DNA of 64,000 nucleotides from Pontibacter pamirensis (GCF_010015475.1 NZ_SSNI01000002.1:186001-250000); one strand, 5' to 3'; positions 53,222 through 63,791 are shown, numbered from the stretch's first letter. Notes: generated by a model from the letters alone, not told the origin. Numbers and translations are program-made.

Positions 53222-53986
53222 GTTATCCGGAGCCCCTCCTTCAAACAAACCGTATATGGCAGCGCCGGAGCCCGTCATGGAAGCATAGTCTGCCCCTGCG
53301 GCATATAGTTTCTCTTTTACCTGGGGCAGTTCCGGATACTTCGGGAACAGCGCGGCCTCGAAATCATTCACTAGTACCTCTTTCCATACCTTCACATCCT
53401 GCTTCAGCAGCAGGTTCATGGTACAAGTCGGCTCTTTCGGAGTAATGCTTCCATATGCTTCCGCTGTTGTAATGTGTATGTTAGGGTACACGATTACGCA
53501 CATATAGCCGCTCAGGTCCAAGGTAAGCGGCTCAAATACATCCCCTTTTTCGGTGGCAATCACGGGTTTGTTCCTTACAAAGAAGGCACAGTCGCTACCT
53601 AACTGGCGCGCATAGTTTTCTAGTTCCGCCGCCGTCAGGTTCAGTTCAAACAGCTTGTTGAGAATACGCAGCGTAAAAGCGGCATCCGCTGAACCTCCGC
53701 CCAGGCCAGCGCCCATCGGAAGCACCTTGTGCAGGTGCATGTGCACGGGCGGCAAATCATGATTCTGCTGCAGCAAATAATAAGCCTTCAGGCACAGGTT
53801 CGTTTCCGGGTCACCGGGCACGGGTAATCCAGTCATGTCAAACCGCATTTCCGGTGCAGGCAAAATCTCCAGCGCATCTGTCCACTTCACCGGGTAAAAG
53901 CACGACAACAGATTGTGGAATCCGTCAGGGCGTTTTTCGGTAACGTACAAACCTAGGTTGATTTTCGCGTTTGGGAAGTCGAGCAT
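53177..53986 (-). CDS. ispE: 4-diphosphocytidyl-2-C-methyl-D-erythritol kinase
   Basis: A 269-aa GHMP-family kinase of the MEP isoprenoid pathway, phosphorylating CDP-methylerythritol. The N-terminal FPNAKINLGLYV is the substrate site, the ATP loop is LPMGAGLGGGSADAAF near residue 90, and ASMTGSGAAIYGLFE the third motif. I chose ATG 53986 (MLDFPNAKINLG); a TTG three codons earlier is also open. The last 45 bp overlap the convergent EamA transporter gene, so both proteins use the same DNA on opposite strands. Confidence 0.95.
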   Translation of the reverse strand: MLDFPNAKINLGLYVTEKRPDGFHNLLSCFYPVKWTDALEILPAPEMRFDMTGLPVPGDPETNLCLKAYYLLQQNHDLPPVHMHLHKVLPMGAGLGGGSADAAFTLRILNKLFELNLTAAELENYARQLGSDCAFFVRNKPVIATEKGDVFEPLTLDLSGYMCVIVYPNIHITTAEAYGSITPKEPTCTMNLLLKQDVKVWKEVLVNDFEAALFPKYPELPQVKEKLYAAGADYASMTGSGAAIYGLFEGGAPDNLVFPGHYLIWKGLL

Positions 53987-54360
53987 AAAAGGCAATTGTG
54001 CTAATTGATGGAATGCAATCTATAAAATTGTTAGGAAACAGCTGCTGTAGCTATTTGCATTTCTAAATTTCGTACATACTATGGCTATTAAGGGAAGGGT
54101 GAAAATTGTAAATCGAGACGACTGAGAATTGCACTTACTTTCAACGCAAACTCATGCACTTCAAGAGAACAAGATGGCATATTTTTTTTCGCATCCGGCA
54201 CTATACGTTGACGTGGTGGTAGATATAAAGTGTATATTTATCAGACCAATTACCTGGAAGGTAAACGTGTATAGCACCCAATTCGGGTAAATGCCGTTCT
54301 ACAAAATTATTGCCGTTGGGGTACACACTCACCGGGATTCAGCACAGATTTAGAAGCAAC
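53987..54360. other. 374-nt gap upstream of the DegT-type aminotransferase gene
   Basis: No clear gene, tRNA, terminator or consensus promoter is seen. Short frames exist (14 codons from about 54080; 38 codons from ATG 54174 to 54290, MAYFFSHPALYVDVV and on) but have no supporting signal. AT-rich patches with TATA-like runs occur near 54180-54240 and could hold the promoter of the gene starting at 54361. Confidence 0.5.
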
Positions 54361-55494
54361 ATGAACTACAGGCCAGGACGAATCTTTCTTTCGGTGCCGC
54401 ACTTGGGCGGGCATGAGAAAAACTATGTGCAGAAAGCACTGGAAGACAACTGGGTCACCTCTACTGGCCCGAACCTGCCCGGATTTGAGCATGACATCTG
54501 CCAGCATACCAATGCGCGCCATGCAGTAGCCCTTAACACGGGTACTGCGGCTCTCCATCTTGCGCTGCGCCTGGTAGGCGTAAAAGCCGGCGACGAAGTA
54601 CTCTGCTCTACCTTCACGTTTGTAGCCTCGGCTAACCCCATATTGTACCTGGGTGCTACACCTGTGTTTGTGGAGAGCGAAGAAGAGACCTGGAACATGT
54701 GCCCGGACACTTTACACGAAACAATTACAGCCCGCTTAAAAGCAGGTAAACGACCGGCAGCTATTGTATTGGTGCACCTCTACGGTATGCCTGCAAAGTT
54801 AAGTAACATAATGGCGGTGGCTGATGAATTCGGCATACCTGTGGTGGAAGACGCGGCGGAATCACTTGGCTCCCGTTATAGCGGTCATCAGGTTGGCACG
54901 CTGGGGCGCATCGGGGTATTCTCCTTTGATGGCAACAAGATAATTACGACCTCAGGCGGCGGTGCACTGGTAACAGAAGACCAGCAGTTGGCGGAGCAGG
55001 CCCTGTTTTTAGCGACGCATGCCAGAGATGCGGCCCCGTTTTATCAGCACTCACAGATGGGCTACAACTACCGCCTCAGTAATATCAGCGCAGGAATTGG
55101 CCGTGGCCAGATAGAGATGCTCGAGATGCGTGTCAAGCAGCGCCGTGAGATATTCACATACTATAAAAATCAATTACAGCACATAGAGGGGCTCCAGTTT
55201 CTGCAGGAACCTAAAACCTGCTTCTCCAACCGCTGGCTCACGACAGTACTGCTACCGGAGAGCCACCACCCTGAAAAGGTAAGGCTGGCGCTGGAAGAGG
55301 AGAATATTGAGACGCGCCCCCTCTACAAACCGCTGCACCTGCAGCCATTGTTCGCACATTATCCATACTATGGCAATAACCTGAGCGCCAACTTATTTGA
55401 GCGGGGTTTATGCTTACCAAGCAGCAGCAGCTTAACTGAAGAAGAGCTGGACAAGGTGGTGAAACACCTGAAGCGAATTCTGGATTACGTTTAG
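54361..55494 (+). CDS. DegT/DnrJ/EryC1/StrS aminotransferase, PglE-like
   Basis: A 378-aa PLP-dependent sugar aminotransferase. The first segment FLSVPHLGGHEKNYVQKA and ALNTGTAALHLALRL are family marks. The PLP lysine is K193 in SFDGNKIITTSGGGALVTE, followed by the loop HTATHARD-like region; this lysine block closely resembles PglE-type enzymes that make UDP-4-amino sugars. It may help build a cell-surface sugar such as an amino-deoxy sugar. I chose ATG 54361; TTG 54310 adds 17 residues. It stands alone, with no clear sugar cluster nearby. Confidence 0.92.
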   Translation: MNYRPGRIFLSVPHLGGHEKNYVQKALEDNWVTSTGPNLPGFEHDICQHTNARHAVALNTGTAALHLALRLVGVKAGDEVLCSTFTFVASANPILYLGATPVFVESEEETWNMCPDTLHETITARLKAGKRPAAIVLVHLYGMPAKLSNIMAVADEFGIPVVEDAAESLGSRYSGHQVGTLGRIGVFSFDGNKIITTSGGGALVTEDQQLAEQALFLATHARDAAPFYQHSQMGYNYRLSNISAGIGRGQIEMLEMRVKQRREIFTYYKNQLQHIEGLQFLQEPKTCFSNRWLTTVLLPESHHPEKVRLALEEENIETRPLYKPLHLQPLFAHYPYYGNNLSANLFERGLCLPSSSSLTEEELDKVVKHLKRILDYV

Positions 55495-55556
55495 AACGAC
55501 GTTGCAAAAGCACCTGCTTCGGTGTATTTAAGCAATGCCGTATGTTGTATTCACCC

Positions 55557-56687
55557 CTACACCTGCGATAGTGCCTGGTCAATGTCGGCAATGAGCTCTT
55601 CCGGCTCTTCAATGCCAACCGACAAGCGAATCACACCCGCCGTTATGTTCATCCGCTGCTGTTGCTCCGGGCTCAATGATCGATGGGATGTGCCCAGCGG
55701 ATAAGAAATAGAGGTGGCCACTCCTGCCAGCGATGGAGCAAAAGGAATATGCTGCAGCGCCCGCATAAAACGGTTTACCGCCTCCTTATCGTCCTGAATG
55801 CGGAAGCTGAGCATGCCGCCAAACATTCCACGGCCCTGCTTCTTCGCCAGTTCATACTGTGGATGTTCCTCCAGTCCTGGGTACCATACCTTCTCCACCT
55901 TTGGGTGCGACTGCAGGAATTGGGCTACAGCTAAGGCATTGCTGCTGTGCTCCCGCATGCGCAGCCGGAGCGTTTTAAGCCCGCGTGCCGCCAGCCAGCT
56001 CTCGAAAGGGCTTAGGTTCAGGCCATACACCATCATCACCTGCTTTACGCGCTGTAAGTCTTCCTGCTGCTTGCAAACCACTACTCCTGCCGTTACATCG
56101 CTATGGCCTGAGAGGTATTTCGTTACGCTGTGCATGACAATATCAGCTCCCAAAGAAAGCGGCTTCGTGATGATGGGGGTAGCGAATGTATTATCAACCA
56201 CCAATTTAATCTGGTGCTGCTGCGTTTGCTTCACCAGCTGCGCTATATCAAACACCTGCAGCAGCGGGTTACTCATGGTTTCTAACAACAGCAGGCGTGT
56301 GTTAGGCTGCACATAAGGCTGTAGCGTGTATATGTCGGCTGTAGGCACCAGCGTTACTTCAATGCCGATGCGCGTCAGCTCTTTTGTCAGCAAAGCAGAT
56401 GAGCCGCCATATATTTCCTCCGCGCACAGCACGTGGTCTCCGGCTTCGCAAAGCCCCAGCACCGCCGCCAATATAGCCGACATTCCCGATGAGGTTATCA
56501 CGGCACCTGCCCCACCTTCCAGCTTATTCACCTGCTCTGCCAGTTCATCCGAGTTCGGATTGCTGTAGCGCGTGTACATGTAACTTTGGTCCTGCTGCTC
56601 GAAATACTGTTCCAAAGCATTCAGGTCATCGAAAGTAAACACAGAGGTTTGGTATATAGGAGTGGTTTTCGGATGGATGTGCGGCAT
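55557..56687 (-). CDS. Trans-sulfuration PLP enzyme (cystathionine synthase/lyase family)
   Basis: A 376-aa Cys/Met-metabolism PLP enzyme. The PLP lysine is K190 in HSVTKYLSGHSDVTAG, with GMSAILAAVLGLCEAGDHVL and LLLETMSNPLLQVFDI ahead of it. NLSPFESWLAARGLKTL and YPGLEEHPQYELAKKQG complete the fold. It is either a cystathionine gamma-synthase, cystathionine lyase or methionine lyase; sequence alone does not settle which. No riboswitch of the SAM type was seen in the 284 nt upstream. It is convergent with the DegT-type aminotransferase gene, 62 nt apart. Confidence 0.92.
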   Translation of the reverse strand: MPHIHPKTTPIYQTSVFTFDDLNALEQYFEQQDQSYMYTRYSNPNSDELAEQVNKLEGGAGAVITSSGMSAILAAVLGLCEAGDHVLCAEEIYGGSSALLTKELTRIGIEVTLVPTADIYTLQPYVQPNTRLLLLETMSNPLLQVFDIAQLVKQTQQHQIKLVVDNTFATPIITKPLSLGADIVMHSVTKYLSGHSDVTAGVVVCKQQEDLQRVKQVMMVYGLNLSPFESWLAARGLKTLRLRMREHSSNALAVAQFLQSHPKVEKVWYPGLEEHPQYELAKKQGRGMFGGMLSFRIQDDKEAVNRFMRALQHIPFAPSLAGVATSISYPLGTSHRSLSPEQQQRMNITAGVIRLSVGIEEPEELIADIDQALSQV

Positions 56688-56971
56688 GACTTGATATAAG
56701 ATTTTAGCTTAAAGTTAAGCAGGATTTATACTTATCTGAAATTAATCTGCAACAGGATAGGATGTTGCTTCCTCTCACAATGTTCAGGTTAAAACAAGCT
56801 GCTGCTTTAGCTTGAAGTTTCAGTTTGTTATGTATGTCTTGACTCCTGTAAAGTCACAACTTGCCAACTACAGTAGAAATTGATTGAGCGTCACGAAAAG
56901 AAGGAAGTTTAAACGTATCTTAGCCAAGAAGATAGCAGCAGGATTAGAACAGAAACCAACAATAAAACTAT

Positions 56972-57283
56972 ATGAATAGATACGGCCTCCATGGCAAATT
57001 AATGGCAACAGAAGGAAACGGAGAAAAGCTTTCCTCTATCCTGCTTCAGGCATCTGAATTGGTTTCAACAGCAAAAGGCTGCCACTTATACATGGTCAGC
57101 AAAGACAAAAGCGATAGAAATGCTGTGTGGGTGACTGAAGTATGGGACAGTAAGGAAGACCACGACAATTCCTTGAATGTTGAGGGAGTAAGAGAGCTGA
57201 TAGCGCAGGCAATGCCAATTCTTAGTGGGAGACCTGAACCAGGGCAAGAACTTGAAATTCAGGGTGGAGCAGGTCTGGAATAA
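56972..57283 (+). CDS. Antibiotic biosynthesis monooxygenase (ABM) domain protein
   Basis: A 103-aa dimeric ferredoxin-like-fold protein of the ABM family. The HGKLMATEGNGEKLSSILLQ start, CHLYMVSKDKSDRNAVWVTE middle and EVWDSKEDHDNSL helix are typical. Members include quinol and heme-degrading oxygenases, but the true substrate is unknown here. It is a single gene, convergent with atpC, with a hairpin between. The gap upstream (284 nt) shows no clear promoter. Confidence 0.85.
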   Translation: MNRYGLHGKLMATEGNGEKLSSILLQASELVSTAKGCHLYMVSKDKSDRNAVWVTEVWDSKEDHDNSLNVEGVRELIAQAMPILSGRPEPGQELEIQGGAGLE

Positions 57284-57330
57284 GCTAAACCTGCTTGTTT
57301 TCTAACTATACAACATTAAAACTCCTGGTA

Positions 57331-57374
57331 AACAGCAGCGCCTTCTGCTCAAAAGAACAGAAGGCGCTGCTGTT
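57331..57374. terminator. Bidirectional terminator between the ABM gene and atpC
   Basis: A 17-bp perfect stem (57331-57347 with 57358-57374) and a 10-nt loop between convergent genes, with A and T flanks. Confidence 0.9.
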
Positions 57375-57394
57375 ATACTTTAAAAAGTCTTAGG

Positions 57395-57640
57395 CTATGC
57401 TAAAACAGACTCAGCGAGTACGATGATTCGGTTATTGAGCACTTCCACCACACCACCATCCACAGTAAAGAATTCTTGTCCTGCGTTGGTTGTGATGCGG
57501 ATTTGCCCTGTATCCAGTGTGCTGATGAGCGGCGCATGCAGGTCAAGCACCTCGAAAGAACCATTCGTTCCGGGGAATTTTGCTGCTTCTACCTCACCGG
57601 CAAAAACCTTTTTATCAGGCGTGATTATTTCTAAATACAT
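57395..57640 (-). CDS. atpC: ATP synthase F1 epsilon subunit, short form
   Basis: An 81-aa protein holding the N-terminal beta-sandwich domain of F1 epsilon (MYLEIITPDKKVFAGEVEAA, then FEVLDLHAPLISTLDTGQIR). The C-terminal helical hairpin of the E. coli form (139 aa) is absent; the frame stops in VVEVLNNRIIVLAESVLA. This short form is typical for Bacteroidota as far as I recall. Without the C-terminal domain, epsilon should not inhibit ATP hydrolysis in the E. coli way. It follows atpD with a palindromic repeat in between; other atp genes are not in this window. Confidence 0.94.
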   Translation of the reverse strand: MYLEIITPDKKVFAGEVEAAKFPGTNGSFEVLDLHAPLISTLDTGQIRITTNAGQEFFTVDGGVVEVLNNRIIVLAESVLA

Positions 57641-57645
57641 CTATA

Positions 57646-57726
57646 TTAGTTCTGAGTTCTGAGTCTCGGATTCTGAGTCACAGCTGTAGAACAACTCGGA
57701 ACTCAGAATTCGAGACTCAGAACTAA
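57646..57726. repeat. Imperfect inverted repeat inside the atpD-atpC operon
   Basis: Left words starting TTAGTTCTGAG at 57646 pair with right words ending CTCAGAACTAA at 57726; the left arm has an extra TTCTGAG unit and a few mismatches. It lies just after the atpD stop and 5 nt before the atpC start codon on the minus strand, so it could lower atpC expression. Confidence 0.7.
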
Positions 57727-57733
57727 TTTAAAT

Positions 57734-59678
<1,945 letters not shown>

Positions 59679-59954
59679 CTATAGGTTCTTCAGCAACTCT
59701 ATCTGCTCGTCGTTGAGGAGGATATACCTGTTGTTAAAGGGGTTGGCGTAAAACTTCTCGGCAATTATGTATTCACCGGACTGTAATTTGTGGATGTTGT
59801 AACTGAACAGACTGTTAGACCGCTCTATCACCAGTTCAGTGTTACTTAAATTTAACTCACGTCCACAGGTGGTAACAACAACTTCGGGATTAATGGTCAT
59901 CATAGTAAAGTGGGAAACAGAGGGTAAATGGATACTGCAAAATTCTTTACGCAT
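59679..59954 (-). CDS. Hypothetical protein
   Basis: A 91-aa frame of unknown function with no signal or membrane helix. The middle reads TCGRELNLSNTELVIERSNS and the end NRYILLNDEQIELLKNL, giving a beta-rich small domain. The start may be ATG 59954 or one of the in-frame ATGs near residue 18-19. I do not recognise a family; the gene is isolated between a repeat element and purL (divergent). It could be a spurious frame. Confidence 0.5.
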   Translation of the reverse strand: MRKEFCSIHLPSVSHFTMMTINPEVVVTTCGRELNLSNTELVIERSNSLFSYNIHKLQSGEYIIAEKFYANPFNNRYILLNDEQIELLKNL

Positions 59955-60120
59955 AAACAGAATACATGTGACACCAAAAATTCATAAACCGTGTTTTTTT
60001 GTGTAGCAAATTGTGTTACAAGAGAGGCAGCCATACACTTCCAGAGAGGTTAAGGCTTTGTGAACAGGGCATCAATATAAAAAGGCTGAAGTTCTGCTGT
60101 ACTCTTACGCTATAAGTTCC

Positions 60121-60128
60121 TACTTTTG
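60121..60128 (+). promoter_or_regulatory. -7 element for purL
   Basis: TACTTTTG begins 33 nt before the GTG start codon of purL; no clear TTG box is seen 19 nt upstream. Confidence 0.5.
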
Positions 60129-60153
60129 CTAATCCGTTACAAACCAGATACAC

Positions 60154-62370
60154 GTGGAACAAGAACTGACAACAGTAGAAACAGCCCAGAAGCTCGGCCT
60201 TCTGGAAGAGGAATTCGAAAAAATAAAGCAAATACTAGGACGCACGCCTAACTTTACGGAACTGAGTATTTTCTCAGTGATGTGGTCGGAGCACTGCTCT
60301 TATAAGAACTCCATCGTTTGGCTTAAAAAACTTCCGAAGTCGTCGCCGCGCATACTGGCCGAGGCTGGTGAAGAAAACGCCGGGCTAGTAGACATTGGCG
60401 ACGGCTATGCCTGCAGCTTCAAAATAGAGTCACATAACCACCCTTCTGCCATTGAGCCTTACCAGGGCGCTGCTACAGGTGTAGGTGGTATCAACAGGGA
60501 TATTTTCACGATGGGCGCCCGCCCTATCGCGCAGCTGAACTCGCTTCGCTTTGGCAACATAAAGTCAGAAAAAACACAGCGCTTGTTACGCGGTGTAGTA
60601 AAAGGTATCGGCGACTACGGCAACGCTTTCGGTATACCTACCGTGGGTGGCGAACTTTTCTTTGACGAGTGTTACAATATAAACCCGCTGGTAAATGCCT
60701 TCTCAGCAGGTATCGTAAGAGTGGGCGAAACAGCCTCTGCCACCTCTTATGGAGTAGGCAACCCGGTATTTATCGTAGGTTCTGCCACAGGTAAAGATGG
60801 TATGGGCGGTGCTGCCTTCGCCTCTAAAGATATAACTGAAGACTCAGCCAACGACCTGCCATCCGTACAAGTGGGTGACCCGTTCCAGGAAAAACTTTTG
60901 CTGGAGGCGACACTGGAGGTAATCCAATCGGGTGAGGTGATTGGGATGCAGGATATGGGTGCCGCGGGTATCACCTGCTCTACTTCTGAAATGAGTGCCA
61001 AAGGCGAACACGGCATGGACATCTGGCTGGACAAAGTGCCAACGCGTCAGAAAAACATGGTACCGTTCGAGATTCTGCTGTCAGAGAGCCAGGAACGGAT
61101 GCTGATTGTGATGAAGAAAGGATCTGAGCAGACCATAAAGGCCATTTGCGACAAGTGGGACCTGTACTGCGAGCAGATTGGCGTGGTAACGGAAGGCGGT
61201 ACGCTACGCTACTATATGAATGGCGAATTGGCAGCCGAGGTACCTGCCGAAGACTTAGTACTGGGAGGCGGCGCACCGGTCTATCACCGCGAGTACCGTG
61301 AGCCTGCCTACTTTGCAGAGTCAAAGAAATTCAACATAGACCAGGTACAGGAGCCGGAAGACTACCAGGCCGTAGCCGAATTCCTGACCACGCACCCGAA
61401 CATCGCCTCTAAGCGCTGGGTGTACCGCCAGTACGATTCGATGGTAGGCACAGCCACTATGACAACGAATGCCCCTTCTGATGCGGCCATCGTGAAAGTG
61501 AAAGGAACGGACAAGTCCATTGCCGTAACAGTAGACTGCAACAGCCGCTACGTGTACTCTGACCCTGAGGAAGGAACAGCGATTGCGGTGGCAGAGGCTG
61601 CCCGCAATATTGTTTGTTCTGGCGCTGAGCCCGTGGCTATTACCAACTGCCTCAACTTCGGCAATCCTTATGTGCCGGAAGTATACTGGCACTTTGTAGG
61701 CGCCATTAAAGGTATGGGCAAAGCCTGCGAGGCGTTCGGTACTCCGGTAACAGGCGGTAACGTGAGCTTCTACAACCAGTCTTCTGACGAAGGCCCGGTT
61801 TTCCCGACGCCGACCATTGGTATGCTGGGTATACTAGAGGATAAGAACAATAAGATGACGCTGGCTTTCCAGAACCCCGGCGACCTTATTTATCTGATTG
61901 GTAATGCGCAGAACGATATTGCCTCTTCGGAGTATGTATACTCCTACCATAAAATAAAGCTCTCCCCTTCCCCATACTTTAATATGGACGAGGAACTGAA
62001 GCTGCATGCAGCCGTGAAGGCCGTTATCGAGCAAAAGCTTATAAAGTCGGCTCACGACGTGGCAGACGGTGGTTTATACATCGCGTTACTGGAGTCTGCC
62101 ATGCCGAAAGAACTAGGCTTTGATATCGATACAGATAAAAATTTCAGAAAAGACGCCTTTTTATTCGGCGAGAGCCAGGGCCGCGTAGTGGCCTCTGTTG
62201 CACCAGGGCAGCAGGCGGAATTTGAGAAAGCGCTACAAAATAAAGGAGTGAATTTCACTAAATTAGGTAAGGTAACAGCGCATGACTGCCATATAGACGG
62301 TGACCTGTTCGGCGGCATTACAGTGGCCAAAAAGCACTATGACACAGCGCTGGAGCAGATTTTAGACTAA
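60154..62370 (+). CDS. purL: Phosphoribosylformylglycinamidine synthase, small-type PurL
   Basis: A 738-aa ATP-dependent amidotransferase subunit of purine synthesis, converting FGAR to FGAM. This is the small PurL form that works with separate PurS and PurQ, unlike the 1300-aa enzyme of gammaproteobacteria. Marks include FSVMWSEHCSYKNSI, ESHNHPSAIEPYQGAATGVGG, and the ATP site in DMGAAGITCSTSEMSAKGE; the second half has the matching repeat (NCLNFGNPYVPEVYW). Translation starts at GTG 60154. PurS and PurQ genes are not in the window. Confidence 0.97.
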   Translation: MEQELTTVETAQKLGLLEEEFEKIKQILGRTPNFTELSIFSVMWSEHCSYKNSIVWLKKLPKSSPRILAEAGEENAGLVDIGDGYACSFKIESHNHPSAIEPYQGAATGVGGINRDIFTMGARPIAQLNSLRFGNIKSEKTQRLLRGVVKGIGDYGNAFGIPTVGGELFFDECYNINPLVNAFSAGIVRVGETASATSYGVGNPVFIVGSATGKDGMGGAAFASKDITEDSANDLPSVQVGDPFQEKLLLEATLEVIQSGEVIGMQDMGAAGITCSTSEMSAKGEHGMDIWLDKVPTRQKNMVPFEILLSESQERMLIVMKKGSEQTIKAICDKWDLYCEQIGVVTEGGTLRYYMNGELAAEVPAEDLVLGGGAPVYHREYREPAYFAESKKFNIDQVQEPEDYQAVAEFLTTHPNIASKRWVYRQYDSMVGTATMTTNAPSDAAIVKVKGTDKSIAVTVDCNSRYVYSDPEEGTAIAVAEAARNIVCSGAEPVAITNCLNFGNPYVPEVYWHFVGAIKGMGKACEAFGTPVTGGNVSFYNQSSDEGPVFPTPTIGMLGILEDKNNKMTLAFQNPGDLIYLIGNAQNDIASSEYVYSYHKIKLSPSPYFNMDEELKLHAAVKAVIEQKLIKSAHDVADGGLYIALLESAMPKELGFDIDTDKNFRKDAFLFGESQGRVVASVAPGQQAEFEKALQNKGVNFTKLGKVTAHDCHIDGDLFGGITVAKKHYDTALEQILD

Positions 62371-62399
62371 AGTTTTCTAAAAATTTTTTGCAGCAATAG

Positions 62400-62430
62400 T
62401 TTGCAGTTTAAAATCGTCTCTCTATCTTTG
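62400..62430 (+). promoter_or_regulatory. Promoter of tRNA-Gln
   Basis: TTTG at 62400-62403, 19 nt spacer, then TATCTTTG at 62423-62430. This is a full match to the Bacteroidota consensus and puts transcription start near 62438, about 40 nt before the tRNA. Confidence 0.85.
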
Positions 62431-62479
62431 CATCACCAAACAACAAAGGGACGAAAGTTCTGAAGTTAAGTAGGGAGAT

Positions 62480-62552
62480 TGTCCGATGGTGTAACTGGCA
62501 ACACGTCTGATTTTGGTTCAGAAGAGTCCAGGTTCGAGCCCTGGTCGGACAA
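62480..62552 (+). tRNA. tRNA-Gln (anticodon TTG)
   Basis: 73 nt fold into a normal cloverleaf: acceptor TGTCCGA with TCGGACA, D-stem GTGT/ACAC, anticodon stem TCTGA/TCAGA with loop TTTTGGT, T-stem CCAGG/CCTGG with loop TTCGAGC, discriminator A. The anticodon at positions 34-36 is TTG, so it reads CAA and, by wobble, CAG. No CCA is encoded. It is a single-tRNA unit with promoter and terminator. Confidence 0.97.
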
Positions 62553-62557
62553 CAATC

Positions 62558-62593
62558 AAAAGAACAACACTCGCATTGGGTGTTGTTCTTTTT
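62558..62593 (+). terminator. Terminator of tRNA-Gln
   Basis: An 11- to 13-bp stem (AAGAACAACAC with GTGTTGTTCTT) and a loop of about 9 nt, followed by T residues, beginning 6 nt past the tRNA 3' end. Confidence 0.9.
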
Positions 62594-62660
62594 TGCTTAT
62601 GGAGCAGCCGTAAGTAATTTAAAATCAGCACCAGGTGATGGGAGCCATCTGAAATTTTGG

Positions 62661-62668
62661 TAGCTTTG
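62661..62668 (+). promoter_or_regulatory. -7 element for prs
   Basis: TAGCTTTG lies 46 nt before the prs ATG; no matching TTG box was found 19-20 nt upstream. Confidence 0.5.
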
Positions 62669-62713
62669 CAGGCATAATAAACGAAACCTAATAGATAGTA
62701 TTCAGTCCCCGTT

Positions 62714-63643
62714 ATGCCACAGGTTAAAATTTTTTCCGGATCTGCATCTCAATATTTAGCTGAGAAAGTAGCTGCCGCATATGGCACCAAGCTAGGTGAT
62801 GTAACTATTTCCCGTTTCAGCGATGGCGAAATAGGCGTTCACTATAACGAGTCAGTCCGTGGAGCAGAGGTGTTTATTGTACAGTCTACGTTTCCGCCGA
62901 CTGATAACCTAATGGAACTCATGCTGCTGGTGGATGCTGCCAAGCGCGCCTCGGCACATAAGGTGATTGTGGTGATGCCGTACTATGGCTATGCACGCCA
63001 GGACAGGAAGGACAAGCCGCGTGTATCTATAGGCTCTAAAGTAGTGGCAAACGCCATACAGTCATGCGGAGCTGACCGCCTGATGACCTGCGACCTGCAT
63101 GCAGGCCAGATACAGGGCTTCTTTGATATCCCGGTAGATCACCTGGATGGCTCGGCCATCTTCGTACCCTACCTGCGCAGCCTGAACCTGGGTGCCGACC
63201 TTATCTTCGCTTCTCCTGACGTGGGAGGTGTGGTAAGAACCCGCTCCTTCGCTAAAAACTTTGGCGCTGAGATGGTAGTCTGCGATAAGTACCGGAAGCG
63301 TGCTAACGAAATTGCTTCGATGCAGGTAATCGGTGACGTGGAAGGTATGGATGTAGTACTGGTGGATGATATGGTGGATACAGCAGGTACCATCACAAAA
63401 GCAGCCGGACTGTTAATAGAAAAAGGTGCAAAATCAGTACGCGCTATTGCCACACACCCGATACTCTCGGGTCCGGCTTATGAGCGTATAGAGAACTCTG
63501 TGCTGGAAGAACTTGTTGTATCGGACACGATTCCGCTAAAGCAGGAGTCTTCCAAGATCAAGGTGCTGTCTTTTTCAGACCTGTTCGCCCGGGCAATCAA
63601 CAACGTGGTCACCCACGAGTCGATAAGCTCGCTGTTTATTTAA
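62714..63643 (+). CDS. prs: Ribose-phosphate pyrophosphokinase
   Basis: A 309-aa hexameric enzyme that makes PRPP from ribose 5-phosphate and ATP; PRPP feeds purL and the pyrimidine and NAD pathways of this window. VKIFSGSASQYLAEKV starts it; RFSDGEIGVHYNESVRG is the regulatory flexible loop, DLHAGQIQGFFDIPVD the metal site, and VLVDDMVDTAGTITKA the PRPP loop. The length is normal. It follows the tRNA-Gln gene by about 160 nt and precedes rplY (L25) in the same direction, a pairing common in Bacteroidota. Confidence 0.97.
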   Translation: MPQVKIFSGSASQYLAEKVAAAYGTKLGDVTISRFSDGEIGVHYNESVRGAEVFIVQSTFPPTDNLMELMLLVDAAKRASAHKVIVVMPYYGYARQDRKDKPRVSIGSKVVANAIQSCGADRLMTCDLHAGQIQGFFDIPVDHLDGSAIFVPYLRSLNLGADLIFASPDVGGVVRTRSFAKNFGAEMVVCDKYRKRANEIASMQVIGDVEGMDVVLVDDMVDTAGTITKAAGLLIEKGAKSVRAIATHPILSGPAYERIENSVLEELVVSDTIPLKQESSKIKVLSFSDLFARAINNVVTHESISSLFI

Positions 63644-63713
63644 TTGTTGCTTGCTGGTTGTCGATTGTTTTTCAGACTTCATCCAGCGAACAACATCACT
63701 GTTAAATGGCTGT

Positions 63714-63791
63714 ATGGTTAAATTGTTTGATGGTTAATTTTAAAATTATCAGAACCAACAATTCAACCATCAACAATTTAACAATTAACCA
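63714..63791. repeat. Imperfect inverted repeat between prs and rplY
   Basis: TGGTTAAATTGTTTGATGGT near 63715-63734 is closely reverse-complementary to the CCATCAACAATTTAAC words near 63768-63783. Words such as ACAATTTAACAATTAACC recur in intergenic regions of this type of genome. It may be a decayed dispersed repeat and could also form an mRNA hairpin downstream of prs. Confidence 0.65.

Noticed and set aside
56688-56971. SAM riboswitch upstream of the trans-sulfuration gene
   Set aside because: I looked for the conserved stems and purine-rich motifs of SAM riboswitch classes and could not find them; only AT-rich sequence is seen.
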